From NCBI RefSeq assembly GCF_021347895.1, contig NC_067124.1, forward strand, positions 1,618,130 to 1,682,129: 64,000 bases of DNA. Reading direction: 5' to 3'. Shown here one piece after another: positions 12,777 through 24,147 of the stretch (the stretch's first letter is position 1; each line of letters begins with the position of its first letter). Below the pieces are notes generated by a model. It made no database searches and was not told the origin of the DNA. It saw only the letters and a list, made by a program, of their open reading frames with translations. Position numbers and translations under genes: made by a program. This DNA is from Acanthochromis polyacanthus. Its lineage: Eukaryota > Chordata > Actinopteri > Pomacentridae.

Positions 12777-15066
12777 GAAAAACATTATTACCACAACTTG
12801 AAAAGGACAACTGTGTCTGTGGTACTTTTACACCTGAGCCACACTGTTCACCTCACATTTGTGACGCTTGCTGAACCTTTTGCTTTTCATTTCGGCACTC
12901 ATGTTAACAGCAACACGGCTCAGTTGTGGCTGCAGCAGTGTTTTATCTGCTGCAGCCACAGATTTGCCATGTCGCCTATTTTTTCGTAGTCGTGATGTGT
13001 GGTTCTCAGCAAAAACAGATCAGGAAAATTATCTTTTGGTAGTCATAATGAAATCATACAAGCAACGTTACACCTTTCACTACACTTCAATGCCTATTTC
13101 TGCATTTTAAACATGCAAAAGTTCATTTTCTGAACAGTTTTTAAAATGCAGGTTATTAAATGAGAGAGCAGAGCATATATGTGTACTACAGTTCTAGGAG
13201 AAACCCAGTGTAGGATATAACTACATTATGTCAATAAGTTAACAGAACAGTAGGTGAAGGGCCGTGTTTTTCCAGGGCTCTTTCTTTCACTCTGAATGAG
13301 GGTAAACTAAACTCAATATAAATTAAACTTATAATGAAATGAAATCAAACATTATATTGTTGATGGCCATTATCAAAGGCAAACTTAATGTAGAAAGACA
13401 GGGCTGGCTGTGGCAGTGCTGCAGCAGTGGAGGCAGTCTTCCTGTCTTATAACACAGACATCGATGGTGTGCAGGATCCCAAAGAAAGAATATTTTTGTT
13501 GATGGAATAATAAAGAAATTATTTTTCCAATCATGACAAATGCATTTGCTTAGTTTTAGGTTTCAGTCTAAAGTATCAACAAGAATGATGAGCAGCATGT
13601 CCATCAGTAGCACATTTCAGATGGATGGATCTATGAGACTTATTTCCAGTTAAGACTTCAAATTATACTACAGCCTGCCCGGGGACACGATCAATATAGT
13701 TATTGATTATTTGTAATCAAGGAGACCAATAATGTGATATCTCATATTAAACCCGACACCCAAATGAAATTAAAATGAAAATCTTGGTGTCAAAACTTAG
13801 AATGACAACATTTGTTTATGTTTAATTTAAAAAGACTTTTCCACAACTATCCTTCAGTGTTGATAGGCTGTCCTTCATGATGTGAAAACAATCAGACAGT
13901 GCAGCGGGTGGAACGTTGCTCAAGATCACAGAGTGATGCCAGATAGAGTGAGTTGGCAACTGCATCACAGCTAAAGCAGCAATTTTTAAAAAATGTATTA
14001 AAAAACAATACCGATTATCAGAAAAATGCTGAATATCGACTCTGATTATCAGCCAGACTGAAAATCAGTAAACCGTTACTGTCTACTAATGATGTATGAA
14101 CATGCTAGCTGCAGAGTTTGTGTTCCATGTGCATGAATGCATATTTACTAAAGTCATCAGGTTGTGTGTCCGTGTCAGAGAACTTGTTCACATCCTAAGA
14201 GGCACTCACAAACAATATGTGGGTTCAGAGGCCTAGACGGAGCCCAAAGAGTTCATGGGCAAGACAGGTCTTTTATCCTTGCACCTCAAACCACATATTA
14301 TCCACACACAAAAACACATAAATCTGCACACTGCTGCACAGCAATGACCCCACCACTGTAACACAAAAGGACCATTGCAGCAGCTCCCATGAGCCTTTGT
14401 GGCACTACAAACTACATACATCCACTTGAAGCTTGCAGCTTAAATGTTAAATCTGCATGCAAACACATGCTCACAGGCAGACAAACATACACTTAAAGGT
14501 AGTGCAAAAAGGTAGTACACAAACTGTCTTACCGAAAATGTCAGCAGCTTCCCAACACTCTCCTGCCCACACACACACACTCACGTACTCACACACAAGC
14601 AATTTGATATTCAAAATGAGTGCTTCAAGAGGCTTCAACTCTGTTGTTGTTATCATGATGAAGAGAGAGAACAGGAAAGAAGGGAAGAGGAAGCACAATG
14701 GGAAAAAATGGCTCAGTAGGGGGGTAGAATGTGTGTATGTGTTTGTGAGTGCGTTTGTACGTGTGTTTGGGGAGTTGCATCTGGAGAGTAGCGATGCTTT
14801 GTAGTGTGTACGAATAAAGCAGATGAATGGAGGCAGCTAGCAGGCTAACGTCCACCAGAGCACGAGGACTGGCCCTGGGGAGACGATACACACACACAGA
14901 CACACACCCATACACACAAACAAGCTACACTAGAACATATGTGTGCAAAAAACAGACACACACCTTTGTGAACTTGGATATAAGCCCACAGAGAGGCATC
15001 TTGAACGCTGATTCACTTCACATACACACACTTATGAAGTGATGGCCAACAACACAAGCTCCCTAT

Positions 15067-15067
<1 letters not shown>
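12777..15067. other. Intron 4 (left part), nothing but an old repeat
   Basis: No exon recognised. A diverged repeat lies at 13690-14045. Scattered short CA clusters occur at 14570-14600 and 14890-14930. Confidence 0.5.
13690..14045 (+). repeat. Diverged interspersed repeat, copy 1
   Basis: It shares blocks in the same order with 25085-25400: GAAAATCTTG near the start, CAGTGTTGATA in the middle, and CTGCATCACAGC near the end, separated by diverged sequence. The class is unknown. Confidence 0.45.
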
Positions 15068-15131
<64 letters not shown>

Positions 15132-15400
15132 ACTTCTATCTTAGTGAGGACATCCATAGGCGTAATGCATTTCCTAGAGCCTTACCCTAACCTTAACCAT
15201 CACAACTGATCGCCTAACCCTAATCCTTACCCTAACCCTAACCAAACCTCAATTCATACCTGTTCTCTAAAAACAAGTCTTCACCCTCAAACATGGCTGT
15301 TTCAAAGTGAGGACCGGCCAAAATGTCCTCACTTTGTAAAAATGTCCTCACTTTGATAGTTAAATGCAGAAAATGGTACTCACAATGTAGCAAGTACAAG

Positions 15401-15477
<77 letters not shown>
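15068..15477. repeat. CA-bracketed repeat, copy 1
   Basis: A (CA)n run (15068-15125), a 276-bp core (15126-15401), and a second (CA)n run (15402-15477). The core begins GTTTGTACTTCTATCTTAG and ends with a loose inverted copy (AGCAAGTACAAGAAC). It contains CCCTAACCCTAACC telomere-like units and a tandem TGTCCTCACTTTG. It differs from copy 2 by about nine to ten bases. Confidence 0.8.
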
Positions 15478-15479
<2 letters not shown>

Positions 15480-16252
15480 TCAGGCACAGAATTATAATCA
15501 TTCTCTGAAGCACTGGAATGTACCCGTCCTGTCTCTCAAACATATACACATTTGTGCACACAAATGCATGGGAAGTTGTGAAAAGTTCACACGACAATAA
15601 AGCACAAAATAAAAACACACACTTTCTCTATGCAGAAGACAAATATGTAAACAGAATGACAACAAAACAGTCTCTTGTTTCTCTGCCTTTATCTCAGCTG
15701 CCCCTCAGCGAAACTATACAAACACACACTCTCTCACACACCAGGGTGTTCTTGGCTCAGAATGGGCCTTTGGGGGAGCGACTATGCATAGCAGTAAGCA
15801 TGATCCGTCTGTGAAGAGTACAGGCAAGATGATACTTGGCAGAAATCTTTTTTTTGTTACTGCTGACCACTTAACAAAAGTGTATGTTATAGCTGTGCAA
15901 ATAAAACATCAGTTCTTAAAAGTGGTGAAAACACTGAACTGCTTTTATATTCTCAGTTGTTATCATTTTGATGCTGGTGATTTTCCTTTGAGGCTGGCTA
16001 AGACCTCTTTGGGAGGCACGGGAAATTCTGCAATGTAGGAAAAACCCTGACCGCACACACATACACCATCCACAGCAGCCACAGTTCAGGAAGCTGTATG
16101 GATTTTAGCAGCTTTGAACGTGCTCCTCTGGAGGAGCTGAACTCAGCCTCGGCGAGGGCACAATAGGATGCACTTGCCTTGTGTGTGTGTGTTTGTGTAT
16201 ACTTCTCACCGATCGTGTACACACCAGCTTTTAGTGAACATAAACGCAAAGC

Positions 16253-16253
<1 letters not shown>
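15478..16253. other. Spacer between the CA-bracketed repeats
   Basis: No gene or transposon end recognised. Confidence 0.5.
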
Positions 16254-16322
<69 letters not shown>

Positions 16323-16591
16323 ACTTCTATATTAGTGAGGACATCCATAGGCGTAATGCATTTCCTAGAGCCTTACCCTAACCTTAACCATCACAACTGA
16401 TTGCCTAAACTTAATCCTCACCCTAACCCTAACCAAACCTCAATTCATACCTGTTCTCTAAAAACGAGTCTTCACCCTCAAACATGGCTGTTTCAAAGTG
16501 AGGACCGGCCAAAATGTCCTCACTTTGTAAAAATGTCCTCACTTTGATAGTTAAATGCAGAAAATGGTCCTCACCATGTAACAAGTACAAG

Positions 16592-16636
<45 letters not shown>

Positions 16637-16640
16637 ACAC
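16254..16640. repeat. CA-bracketed repeat, copy 2
   Basis: The same architecture and orientation as copy 1: (CA)n at 16254-16316, core 16317-16591, (CA)n at 16592-16640. The core is about 97% identical by eye to copy 1. Confidence 0.8.
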
Positions 16641-17692
16641 ATATATATTCAAGTGGTCCTGGCAGGCTACTAACCCTGAGCAGATTACTGACCCTCAATC
16701 AATATCTACGTCCACCAGAGGCTGATTAAACACAACAGAACGAAGGCAGGAGAGAAGGCCGAGTGAGTGGGAGAGAGACAAAGATGATTGAGTGATTGAT
16801 AATTATGCTCTATGATTCACTTTATGCAATCAGCCTACATAGTTAAAGTTAACTATGCGGTACAATCTGTTCAGTATATGTTGTACCACGTGCAGGAAGA
16901 TGCAACAATATTGTTGACTGACTTTCCAGATTATGAGGTGACCACTTGCAACAAACTCCTTTCATATGAAGAAATGCTCAGTCAGATTTATCTTTCATGT
17001 CTGCTTCGTATCCCCCCCCCCCCATCTTCTCTCTGTGCTTCCTCCATTTCTGTCTCAACCAACCTCCGCCCCGTCCTGACTCCAGCCCCTCCATCTTGCC
17101 CCAAGAGCTGAGCTGTCAATCAATCTGTTACTGGTTGCCGTGGTGAATCTCTGACCCCGCCTCGTTCTGCCAGATTACTCTCTCACATGTCAGTCAAGAA
17201 CATCCGCTGTGTGGATTGGCTGAGCCCTGCTGCCCTGCTATGCGAGTGTGTATCCTTGGCAATACCACTCCAGAGGCTCATTACAAATACAGGTTAAAAT
17301 GACGCTGTTAAATGTAACCTGGAAAGAATAAAAGAATAATGGAAGCCAATGACAATTCTATGGTAAGCAAACACAGCAGTCAAATTATTGAACAAATTCC
17401 AAAATCCTATTTAGAGGAACAAAACCTAAATATGTTCTTGAAGATGTCTGCTCACATGCGGCAGAGAAGCATTCGGAAAGACGGGCTGCAATGTTGCACA
17501 ACTACTGCGTTGTAAAGATGAACACGGGTTGATCATTAACCACTCTTTATCGGCGGAGCTGTGTATCCCACTTCAATATTTTCTTGGTATCAAAGGAAAT
17601 GTGGAGCTGCTGTCACTGAGTGGGGACCAAAGGCGACAAACAGCTCAAACAGGTGTGAAGGTAGAGTGTAATAAACACGCTTCACTTAAAAC
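16641..17692. other. Intronic stretch, nothing recognised
   Basis: No gene or transposon end recognised. A poly-C run is at 17012-17023. Confidence 0.5.
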
Positions 17693-17985
17693 ATCCCCCG
17701 CCGTATATATAGTGCCTCGAAGAGCAAGAAATAATGATCTGTACTGGACGATACAAAACGATACATCGTTACTACAATAAAAATAATCAGGTCAAGGTCA
17801 TACACCCCAAAAAGCACATCTATACTACGTAGAGATGGCCTGGGTGCAATATGAATGAAATCCCTCAAGTAGTTCCTGAGATATGCTCCGGAAACGAAAT
17901 GCGGACGTACGGACGGACGGACGGACATACGGACAGACGCGACGACGCCAATATCCCCCTTCGTGCCTACGGCACGGCGGGGGAT
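17693..17985. mobile_element. Foldback-type short element with ATCCCCCGCCGT ends
   Basis: The left end ATCCCCCGCCGT is matched by ACGGCGGGGGAT at the right end. A (GGAC)n run at about 17907-17930 and a small hairpin CGTGCC-tac-GGCACG lie near the right end. There is no coding capacity and no clear target duplication. It could be a MITE or a retroelement tail. Confidence 0.5.
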
Positions 17986-18244
17986 AAAAAGGTGTTCAAA
18001 TGTAGGATTTACCTGAACTGATAGCATGAGGCTTTATCTAGCTAGCTGGGCTGTCAAAAGACACACAAAGACAGATTCACTAAGTTTCAGGTACACCAGT
18101 TTTGTCACAGTGGACACATTTTTGAATGTATGTGCAACGAAAATAGTCACACGTTACACTGCTTAGGAATTACAGCCATTTTGATTTTATTTTTGTACAT
18201 GGTTGTTCCATTTTTATAGGATTGGTCAAACTAGCATAATTATT

Positions 18245-18336
18245 TATTCTTTAGGCCATTGACCGCCTGAAGGCTGGACAACATGGACATCGTCGGATGC
18301 TGGGTGTGTCCTTTGGGATATTTTGCCATTCCTTTC
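18245..18336 (-). pseudogene. Tc1/mariner transposase remnant, C-terminal part (split by hAT insertion)
   Basis: On the minus strand this translates to a Tc1-type C-terminus (TQHPTMSMLSSLQAVNG, then a stop), matching the usual TQHL-x-MSM-x-R-LQAV pattern. It breaks off at 18336, exactly at the left target-site copy of the hAT element, and resumes at 22323. Together the pieces show that a Tc1-type transposase gene was the landing site of the nest. Confidence 0.75.
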
Positions 18337-18710
18337 CAGAGGTGGGTAGTAACAAGTTACATTTACTCCATTATATTTACTTGAGTAGTTTTTTTGATAA
18401 ATTGTACTTTTATGAGTAAATTTAAAGCACAATACTTTTTACTTGAGTATGTTTGTGGATATGAAACGCAACTCTTACTCCACTACATTGCACTTCATGG
18501 CTCGTTACTTCTCTTGTTATCTAAGTGATAACGCATATACTTTTTTCATTTTGCTAGATACACACTTCCGCAAAAAGTTCTACCACATGACTGTATATCA
18601 CCAATCCGAGGTCGTCATTCAGTCACATGACCACACAACTGCGTAGCTGCCGGGCTCATATCTGTGGCGCGCACAGACCTAGCTGGTGGACAGAGGAGGA
18701 CACACGAAAA

Positions 18711-18848
18711 ATGGCAGAGGCAACAACGGTGTGCGCTGCGGAGGAGGAGGGGGAGGGGGAGGGGGAACACCCGTGGCCTTACATACGGAGCATGTTTAGC
18801 CTACACGCGTCGCAAAAGAGCAGCTACACTATGCGGTGTCTTCTGTCT
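18711..18848 (+). pseudogene. BED zinc-finger N-terminal exon of hAT (ZBED-like) transposase
   Basis: MAEATTVCAAEEEGEGEGE is followed by HPWPYIRSMFSLHASQKSS and YTMRCLL. The acidic lead, HPWPYI and a Cys at the expected position fit the start of a BED finger of ZBED-type hAT transposases. The second Cys of the CxxC pair is replaced by Ser and the frame runs into a CTGT-type repeat, so the finger is broken and the rest of the protein is missing. Confidence 0.55.
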
Positions 18849-19529
18849 CTCTCTGTGTCTGTCTGTCAGTTCTGTCTGTCTCTCTGTCTGCAGGGTTAGA
18901 GCTTAACACTAGCCCGCTAGCCCGAGGCTAGTGCAGATATCCACGGGCTAGTGCAAAATCTCTGCTACTAGCCCGTGTTGGCTAGTGCAAAACTTTTTAA
19001 GTTCACTCTATTTCTATTGTAATGTATTGTTGATGTCATTGTTCATTGACACAGGTAACTGTGTTGCACCATGATAAGTGCTTAACTTGCCACAAGATAG
19101 GACCACTATACAGAATCTGTAACTCAGGGTAGATGGCAGGGCAGTGAGGTGGGGTGATGTCAGCCATGTTTGAAAAGTTTGCTTGAAATGTGAGTGAGGA
19201 GATTTGCAGTGAATTTGCAAGATAGCATAGCTTTAAATGGGCTTATCCAGATGGCCAGTGGTTCTGAGCGCAGGAAGCATAACCTGGTGAGTATGGAGAT
19301 TCAAGAAGTCTCAAAATCTGTTAGTTTTTTAGAATTGAAATACATGTGACTTTCAGATTGAGAAACAGGTGTTCCTTAGTGCTGTGTCAGAGCCATCAGA
19401 GCCTACGTCATCAACCAGCTGCATGCGCATCATGGAGCCAGAAGTACTGCTTCATATCATTTACCTGGCATTGTTCGCACCACATGAAGTAGCAAAACTA
19501 ATAGCTAACACTGAACTATCGGCATCATA

Positions 19530-19614
19530 ATGTTAGGTTGTTGTGTTTTTGGTTGTATGAACCGAAATACTCAAGAAGGATTTAAGTTCTACCGCATACC
19601 AAGGGGCTCTCGGC
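19530..19614 (+). pseudogene. THAP zinc-finger exon, first half
   Basis: Starts MLGCCVFGCMNRNTQEG and continues FKFYRIPRGSR. The C-x4-C-x-NR then F-x-(F/Y)-x-x-(F/I)P pattern is the THAP signature. The exon is cut at 19614 by the insertion 19615-20739. It resumes at 20748 as PFQSN, a stop, then RRLWLQAIKRVNWTED and NNARVCS, which holds the Trp and third Cys of a THAP domain. The stop and the lack of a final HF make it non-functional. Confidence 0.7.
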
Positions 19615-20739
19615 TAGGGTTGCCAACTTTCTCACAACTAAATAAGGGACAGGTGCACAGTGCCACTAAAAAACATCCTCTCAACTCTCTATCGTAACTA
19701 TCAGGTAGCGATACTCCTTCCTGTTCAGTGCTAAAGTTATTGATCTGCATAAGCAGCACATGGCTAATTGAATATTCATGAGATAAGCACGGTGGAGCCA
19801 GTTAGCATTCTAAAGGCTATCCAGGCTAGCAGCGGTGAAGACGTAAAGCTGATGGAGGGATAAAAAAACAAAGGGACAGCACAAAACTACCAACAAACGG
19901 AGGACAACACCTAACTATTACTGGACCGGAGGAGCCATTTTTCACGGCTGGATGTTTAAGTTTCAGATGAACAGCGGCTGCAGCTAAATTCATTGGCTTA
20001 TGAAGATCATAAGATCATCAATGGGTGAGCGACACAGTTCATTTAAAATGCAGAGTTTTTGTTGGGGTTTTGTTTGGAGGATATGTGGCTGTGAGCTGCT
20101 AATCAGAGTTTAAATGCTATGGGCTAACTGGGAGTTTACTCAGGCTTGGTTATTTAACGTGTGAAATGAAACCAAGGGCAGATATGAAGCAGATTGTCAT
20201 GCTGAATGATCTATTCTATCCAACTTGCAAGCAAATAGATGGAATTATGACTTTTCCAGTCATTTTGGAGTTGTGTTTGTGTGTGATCTGTGTTCACAGA
20301 CGGGCTGTAGAAACAGGACGGTCAGCTCAGGCTGAGGTTTGGTTTGTTATCGTCTTAAACTCTGGTAAACTAAAATATGTGGCTCCAGCCTTGTTTATTG
20401 TGAGACATGATGCTGGATCAGTGTTCGTGTTTCTGTTTTGTTGCTGTTGATTATGCCCGGTAGTTGTTATTGACTGAATTCTGGAGTGTGGTCAGCTGCC
20501 AGAGTGTAGCGTGAGCTGTAGACCTATATATTTGACCGTACTCTTGTGGTCCTGTAACGTTTTGATTACAAGCATATCTGCCGCTGTCTCAGCAGGCAGC
20601 ATTTAGGAGTAGACGTGCTGTTACACCACAGTAATGGCGGCGCCCACAAATACAGGACATTTGAGATCCCGTATGAGACAAATCAATTTAGCCCAATATA
20701 CAGGATGTCCCGGCTAATACGGGACAGTTGGCAACCCTA
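19615..20739. mobile_element. hAT-like non-autonomous element inside the THAP exon
   Basis: Ends TAGGGTTGCCAACT and AGTTGGCAACCCTA are perfect 14-bp inverted repeats. Flanks ctctcggc (19607-19614) and ctctcagc (20740-20747) are an 8-bp duplication with one mismatch. Its 1125 bp hold no recognisable transposase. It is the innermost, hence youngest, layer of the nest. Confidence 0.88.
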
Positions 20740-20747
20740 CTCTCAGC

Positions 20748-20860
20748 CGTTTCAGAGCAACTGAAGGCGGCTGTGGCTCCAGGCTATCAAGCGAGTGAAT
20801 TGGACGGAGGATACCATCAACAATGCACGTGTGTGCTCTGTTGTGGCAAATAAAGCGAAA
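20748..20860 (+). pseudogene. THAP zinc-finger exon, second half
   Basis: Continuation of the THAP exon after the nested insertion. The frame is kept when one copy of the 8-bp target duplication is discounted. RRLWLQAIKR and ARVCS align with the middle of THAP domains; an in-frame TGA precedes them and the closing His is not present. Confidence 0.65.
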
Positions 20861-20910
20861 TCAGTGCAAAATATACTGACGAGCTGTCGGTTCCCACACG
20901 ATTAGAGCCA

Positions 20911-21368
20911 CTAATAAAAGCCCTGTCGACTGTTGTGACAGGGGGACATAAACAATAATGTGGCTGGAGTCGCCGCCATACAGGTGCAGTTTGCTGTGTG
21001 TATGTAGTTCTCCACTTTGTTGATGATCACCCATGCCTCATACATCGTAGTCTTCTGCCCTTGCCTTTGGCTGGGTAGGATTTCAGACATCAAAACACAA
21101 AACTCTTAGTCAGTGTCCTTGTATAAACTGCGTAATCATAGGCCTCTATAGATTTGTATGCTCGCAGCTTCTCTCTAGTGTACATGCTAGGTTTTTCAAC
21201 TAAATATAAATAAATATCAGGCCATTGAATATTGGGCCACTTACTAACGTCATAGTCCCATTTGGTAAGTGTACAGGGATGTGGGAGCCTCTTGCCATTT
21301 GTTAAAGTGAGTTTTTTAAAGTATTTTTCGCGATCTTTTACTGATAATGCACCCGCATGGCTTGACAA
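20911..21368 (-). pseudogene. SWIM/YqaJ-type protein remnant
   Basis: The minus-strand frame 21368-21090 starts MSSHAGALSVKDREKYF and includes WPDIYLYLVEKPSMYTREK and LRAYKSIEAYDYAV. After a frameshift near 21092 it continues EILPSQRQGQKTTMYEAWV and HTANCTCMA. This matches a protein family common in fish genomes that combines a SWIM zinc finger with a YqaJ-like nuclease domain. The CxC half of the SWIM finger is kept, but the CxH half is deleted and the nuclease part is missing. It runs opposite to the THAP exon of the same element. Confidence 0.65.
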
Positions 21369-22322
21369 GCCACTGCGAGCCGCTATACTTCTGGCTCCAG
21401 GGAGCGCGCGCAGCCCTCTTTATCTAACCAACAGTATATGGGTCTATTAAAGACTAATATCCGAATATTTGTTCCGCCCCATAACGTCCGACGGGGGGGC
21501 TTCAAGTAACGGGCTAGTGCAACATTCTGCGGGCTACTAGCCCGGGTGGCTAGTGCAGAAAAAGTTAAGATCTAACCCTGGTCTGTCTTTCTGTCTGTCT
21601 GCTTTCTCTCTATCTTTCTCTCTATCTTTCTCTCTGTCTGTCTGCTGTGTCTGTCTGTCTCTCTCTCTCTCAGTCAGTCTGTCTACTCTCTCTTTTATTT
21701 GGACACAGACACCTGTTATATGTAAAGACTGCCTTGTTCTAAATAGAATCTACCTGGTTAGCCCTGATGTGCCATTTGGAGGGCAGGTTAAAGGTTAATG
21801 TGTCTTTTCATTGCAAGTTTGCAGGGTTGTTACCTTTGTTTTGGTTTTATGTTGTGGAAAAACTGCTACTGAAGAAGGTTTAGAAATTGGTAAACCTTAA
21901 GTTACATGTTTGGTTACAGTCATTCAGTATGTCTAATATTTTGATGTTAAACCTCAGGGACAGTTTTAAAGAATATTTTAAAAAGAAAATGATTGAAACC
22001 TGCAACGCTGGCAAGAGCATGTTTCTTGAAATATAATTTATTTTTTTCATATAAAAGATTTAATTTATTGTCATTTTAGTTAAAGAGGTTTACCTGAATA
22101 TTCATTTTATTGAATTTATATTTATATTGTATGTCTGATTGAATTCATGCACAGAAGACAAATAAATCGGATATTTGTTACTCACTACTTGAGTAGTTTT
22201 TTCATCAAGTACTTTTTTTACTCTTACTCAAGTAACTTTTTAGATGACTACTTGAGTCATATTTTTCTAAAGTAACATTACTCTTACTTGAGTAAAAATT
22301 TTGGCTACTCTACCCACCTCTG

Positions 22323-22790
22323 TTCCTTTACTGTAGCTGCCTTCACTCGCTGCTTGGTTGTTGGTCTTTCTGCTTTCAGTTTTGTCTTCAGTAAGACAAA
22401 AGCTTCTCAGTTGACTTAAGGTCAGATTACTGATTCAGGTATTTAAGAACATTACATTTTTTTGCCATCGGAAGCTCTTGGGTTGATTTTGCAGCAGGTT
22501 TTGGGTCACTGTCCATCTGTACTATGAATCTGATCAGGTTTGCAGCATTTGACTGAATCTGAGCAGAAAGTTCAACTCTATACAGCTCAGAATTCATCGT
22601 ACTACTTCCGTCAGCATTCACTTCATCAATAAACACCAGTGACCAAATTCCATTAGAGAACCATACAGAGAGATGATGTTCTCTGGATTATGAGCCCTTC
22701 CTTCCCTTCTCTATACTTATGCCTTCCAGTCATTCTGGTACAAGTCCAGATGGTTTCGTCCATCCAAAGTGGGCAGGCTGTTTGAGATGT
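22323..22790 (-). pseudogene. Tc1/mariner transposase remnant, main part
   Basis: Minus-strand remnant of a Tc1/mariner transposase. The clearest part is at 22427-22636, with MNSELYRVELSAQIQSNAAN and VQMDSDPKPAAK, matching the family's QMDNDPKHTAK block around the second catalytic Asp. Further downstream SDLKSTEKLLS corresponds to the SPDLNPIEHAF block with the third acidic residue, after a stop. The first catalytic block (WTDET) is damaged: only GWT and a shifted remainder are left, and part of the GGGS region is deleted. It is clearly dead, the oldest layer of the nest. Terminal inverted repeats could not be located. Confidence 0.75.
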
Positions 22791-23944
22791 TTTCCTGTCT
22801 TAAAATTGTTTCTTCATTTTACACCAGTACTGTAAACAATAAATAATAGTAACTTTAGAATACAAGGATGAATTGATCTATGTTTGACATGTGAAACAAA
22901 ACAACAAAAAAAGGAAACAAGAACAAACATTTGCATCTTGAGGCAAATTACCTATCACCTGCCTCGATACCTGAGCTCACTAGTGCATTGCAGAGTTTGA
23001 GACGGTACTAAATTATTGATTTGGCCACTCCTAAAGATCCAGTTGTCTCTCTGAAAGGTCTCTTTTGGTTTTTCAGCAGTTCTTTTAAATGACATATTGA
23101 GATTTCCACCCAGTGGAAATGAAATTCTTTAACTGACTTGACTTTTCGTTTGCTTAAAGCCACACATGGCCATGAAACTGATTATCAGTGAATTGTGCAA
23201 TTATTTTTAAGACTAGTAAAATAGAGAACATATGTAAATAAACAGCTATAATTCCTAAATGTCTAAATACAATATTTTTGGTACTCAAATGAATTAAAAC
23301 TAAAAGTCTACACTTCAGTCACATCTGTTCACTTAATTTCAGGTCCACTGCAGTGGTGTAAAGGGACAACATGTCAAAAAATTTGCACCTCTGACTATAA
23401 ATAAATTAGCCCTTCGGATTATACAAACACTTAATGGAATTACAATTCTGATCAAAGTGCTCATATGAGGCTATTTACACTGGCTTTAGTTCTGATTATA
23501 ATTAGGCTAAAATGTAAATTCAGCTACTAAAGAGTCTGTATTGAAGCTGGTATTTTGTGCTAGTAATCTAATGTAAATATGACATTGTCATACTGACCCA
23601 CACTGTTGTTCTGCCCCTTCTGGTCTCCACTATATTGGCCGAAAAGCCCGAACAAGACTGCTGAAGGGATAAGCATGTCTTGTTGTTGCAGCCCAGTTGA
23701 GTGTCAGTGTTGCTGTGAGCCTCATCAATCTCCGACATCTGTCTCAGTTCAACACGGACAACCCCATTCACCTCCTTTCTCTCCTCGCTTTCTGTCTCCG
23801 TGATCTCCCTATCTCTCTATCTGCTCTGTCTCTCTCTCCAGTCACACATGAAAGCCTGCCTGACTTACGCCTGTCAGAGGAACATCCTTCAACATGAACA
23901 CAAGAACAGAGGAGAGAATGGAGACTTCCACATAAGACCAATGA
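22791..23944. other. Intron 4 (right part), nothing recognised
   Basis: AT-rich with a C/T-rich patch at 23770-23840. No exon or transposon end recognised. Confidence 0.5.
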
Positions 23945-23971
23945 ACACACACACACACACGCACACACACA
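23945..23971. repeat. CA repeat beside the exon 4 donor
   Basis: Short CA tract; in the transcript it is a UG run starting about 12 bases into intron 4. Confidence 0.9.
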
Positions 23972-23984
23972 TAATTACACCCAC

Positions 23985-24088
23985 CAGCTCCCACTGCATG
24001 GGCCAGAGTGGGTCATTGAAGGTGAGGGACTGGTCACTCTTATTCTCCTCAGGCTGCCTGTCAGATGCAGACTCCGTCCTCTGGGAAC
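23985..24088 (-). CDS. Proprotein convertase exon 4: linker and FNDPLWPMQW motif
   Basis: A 104-nt exon between gcttgcag|GTTCCC and GAG CTG|gtgggt, entering in phase 1 and leaving in phase 0. After the split Ser it encodes a polar, acidic stretch (SQRTESASDRQPEENKSDQS), then LTFNDPLWPMQWEL. FNDP-x-W-x-x-QW is the conserved entry to the convertase catalytic domain (FNDPMWNQQWYL in PC1/3, FNDPKYPQQWHL in PC7). Together with exon 3 it makes a 35-residue linker between RSKR and FNDP, against roughly 5-15 residues in family members I know. Twelve bases into the downstream intron a UG-rich run starts (genomic CA tract at 23945-23971). Confidence 0.88.
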
Positions 24089-24147
24089 CTGCAAGCACAC
24101 AGATCTATCATGTGTGTATATGTGTGAGTAGTTCTTTTTTCCTTGTC

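Larger units (their letters stand above)
18891..21580. mobile_element. DNA transposon with THAP and SWIM-type coding remnants
   Basis: Ends CAGGGTTAGAGCTTAAC and GTTAAGATCTAACCCTG form a 17-bp inverted repeat with one mismatch. GGCTAGTGCA and AGCCCG motifs recur in both subterminal regions. It sits in a CTGT microsatellite, so the 8-bp flanks (tctgtctg and gtctgtct) cannot be placed uniquely. It carries a plus-strand THAP exon and a minus-strand SWIM-domain remnant. The superfamily is not assigned; an 8-bp target and THAP finger would fit P-like elements. Confidence 0.75.
18337..22322 (+). mobile_element. hAT element with 8-bp target duplication, internally deleted
   Basis: Ends CAGAGGTGGGTAG and CTACCCACCTCTG are perfect 13-bp inverted repeats. 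Flanks are ttcctttc (18329-18336) and ttccttta (22323-22330), an 8-bp duplication with one mismatch, diagnostic of hAT. Subterminal ACTTGAGTA motifs recur at both ends. The 5' part keeps a BED-finger exon (18711); no transposase catalytic domain remains. The element spans 3986 bp, of which 2690 bp is a later insertion. Confidence 0.9.

Noticed and set aside
15185..15245. CCCTAA-type runs as interstitial telomere or fusion point
   Set aside because: Only a few degenerate units, lying inside a dispersed repeat present twice here; similar units also occur inside the 29005 element.
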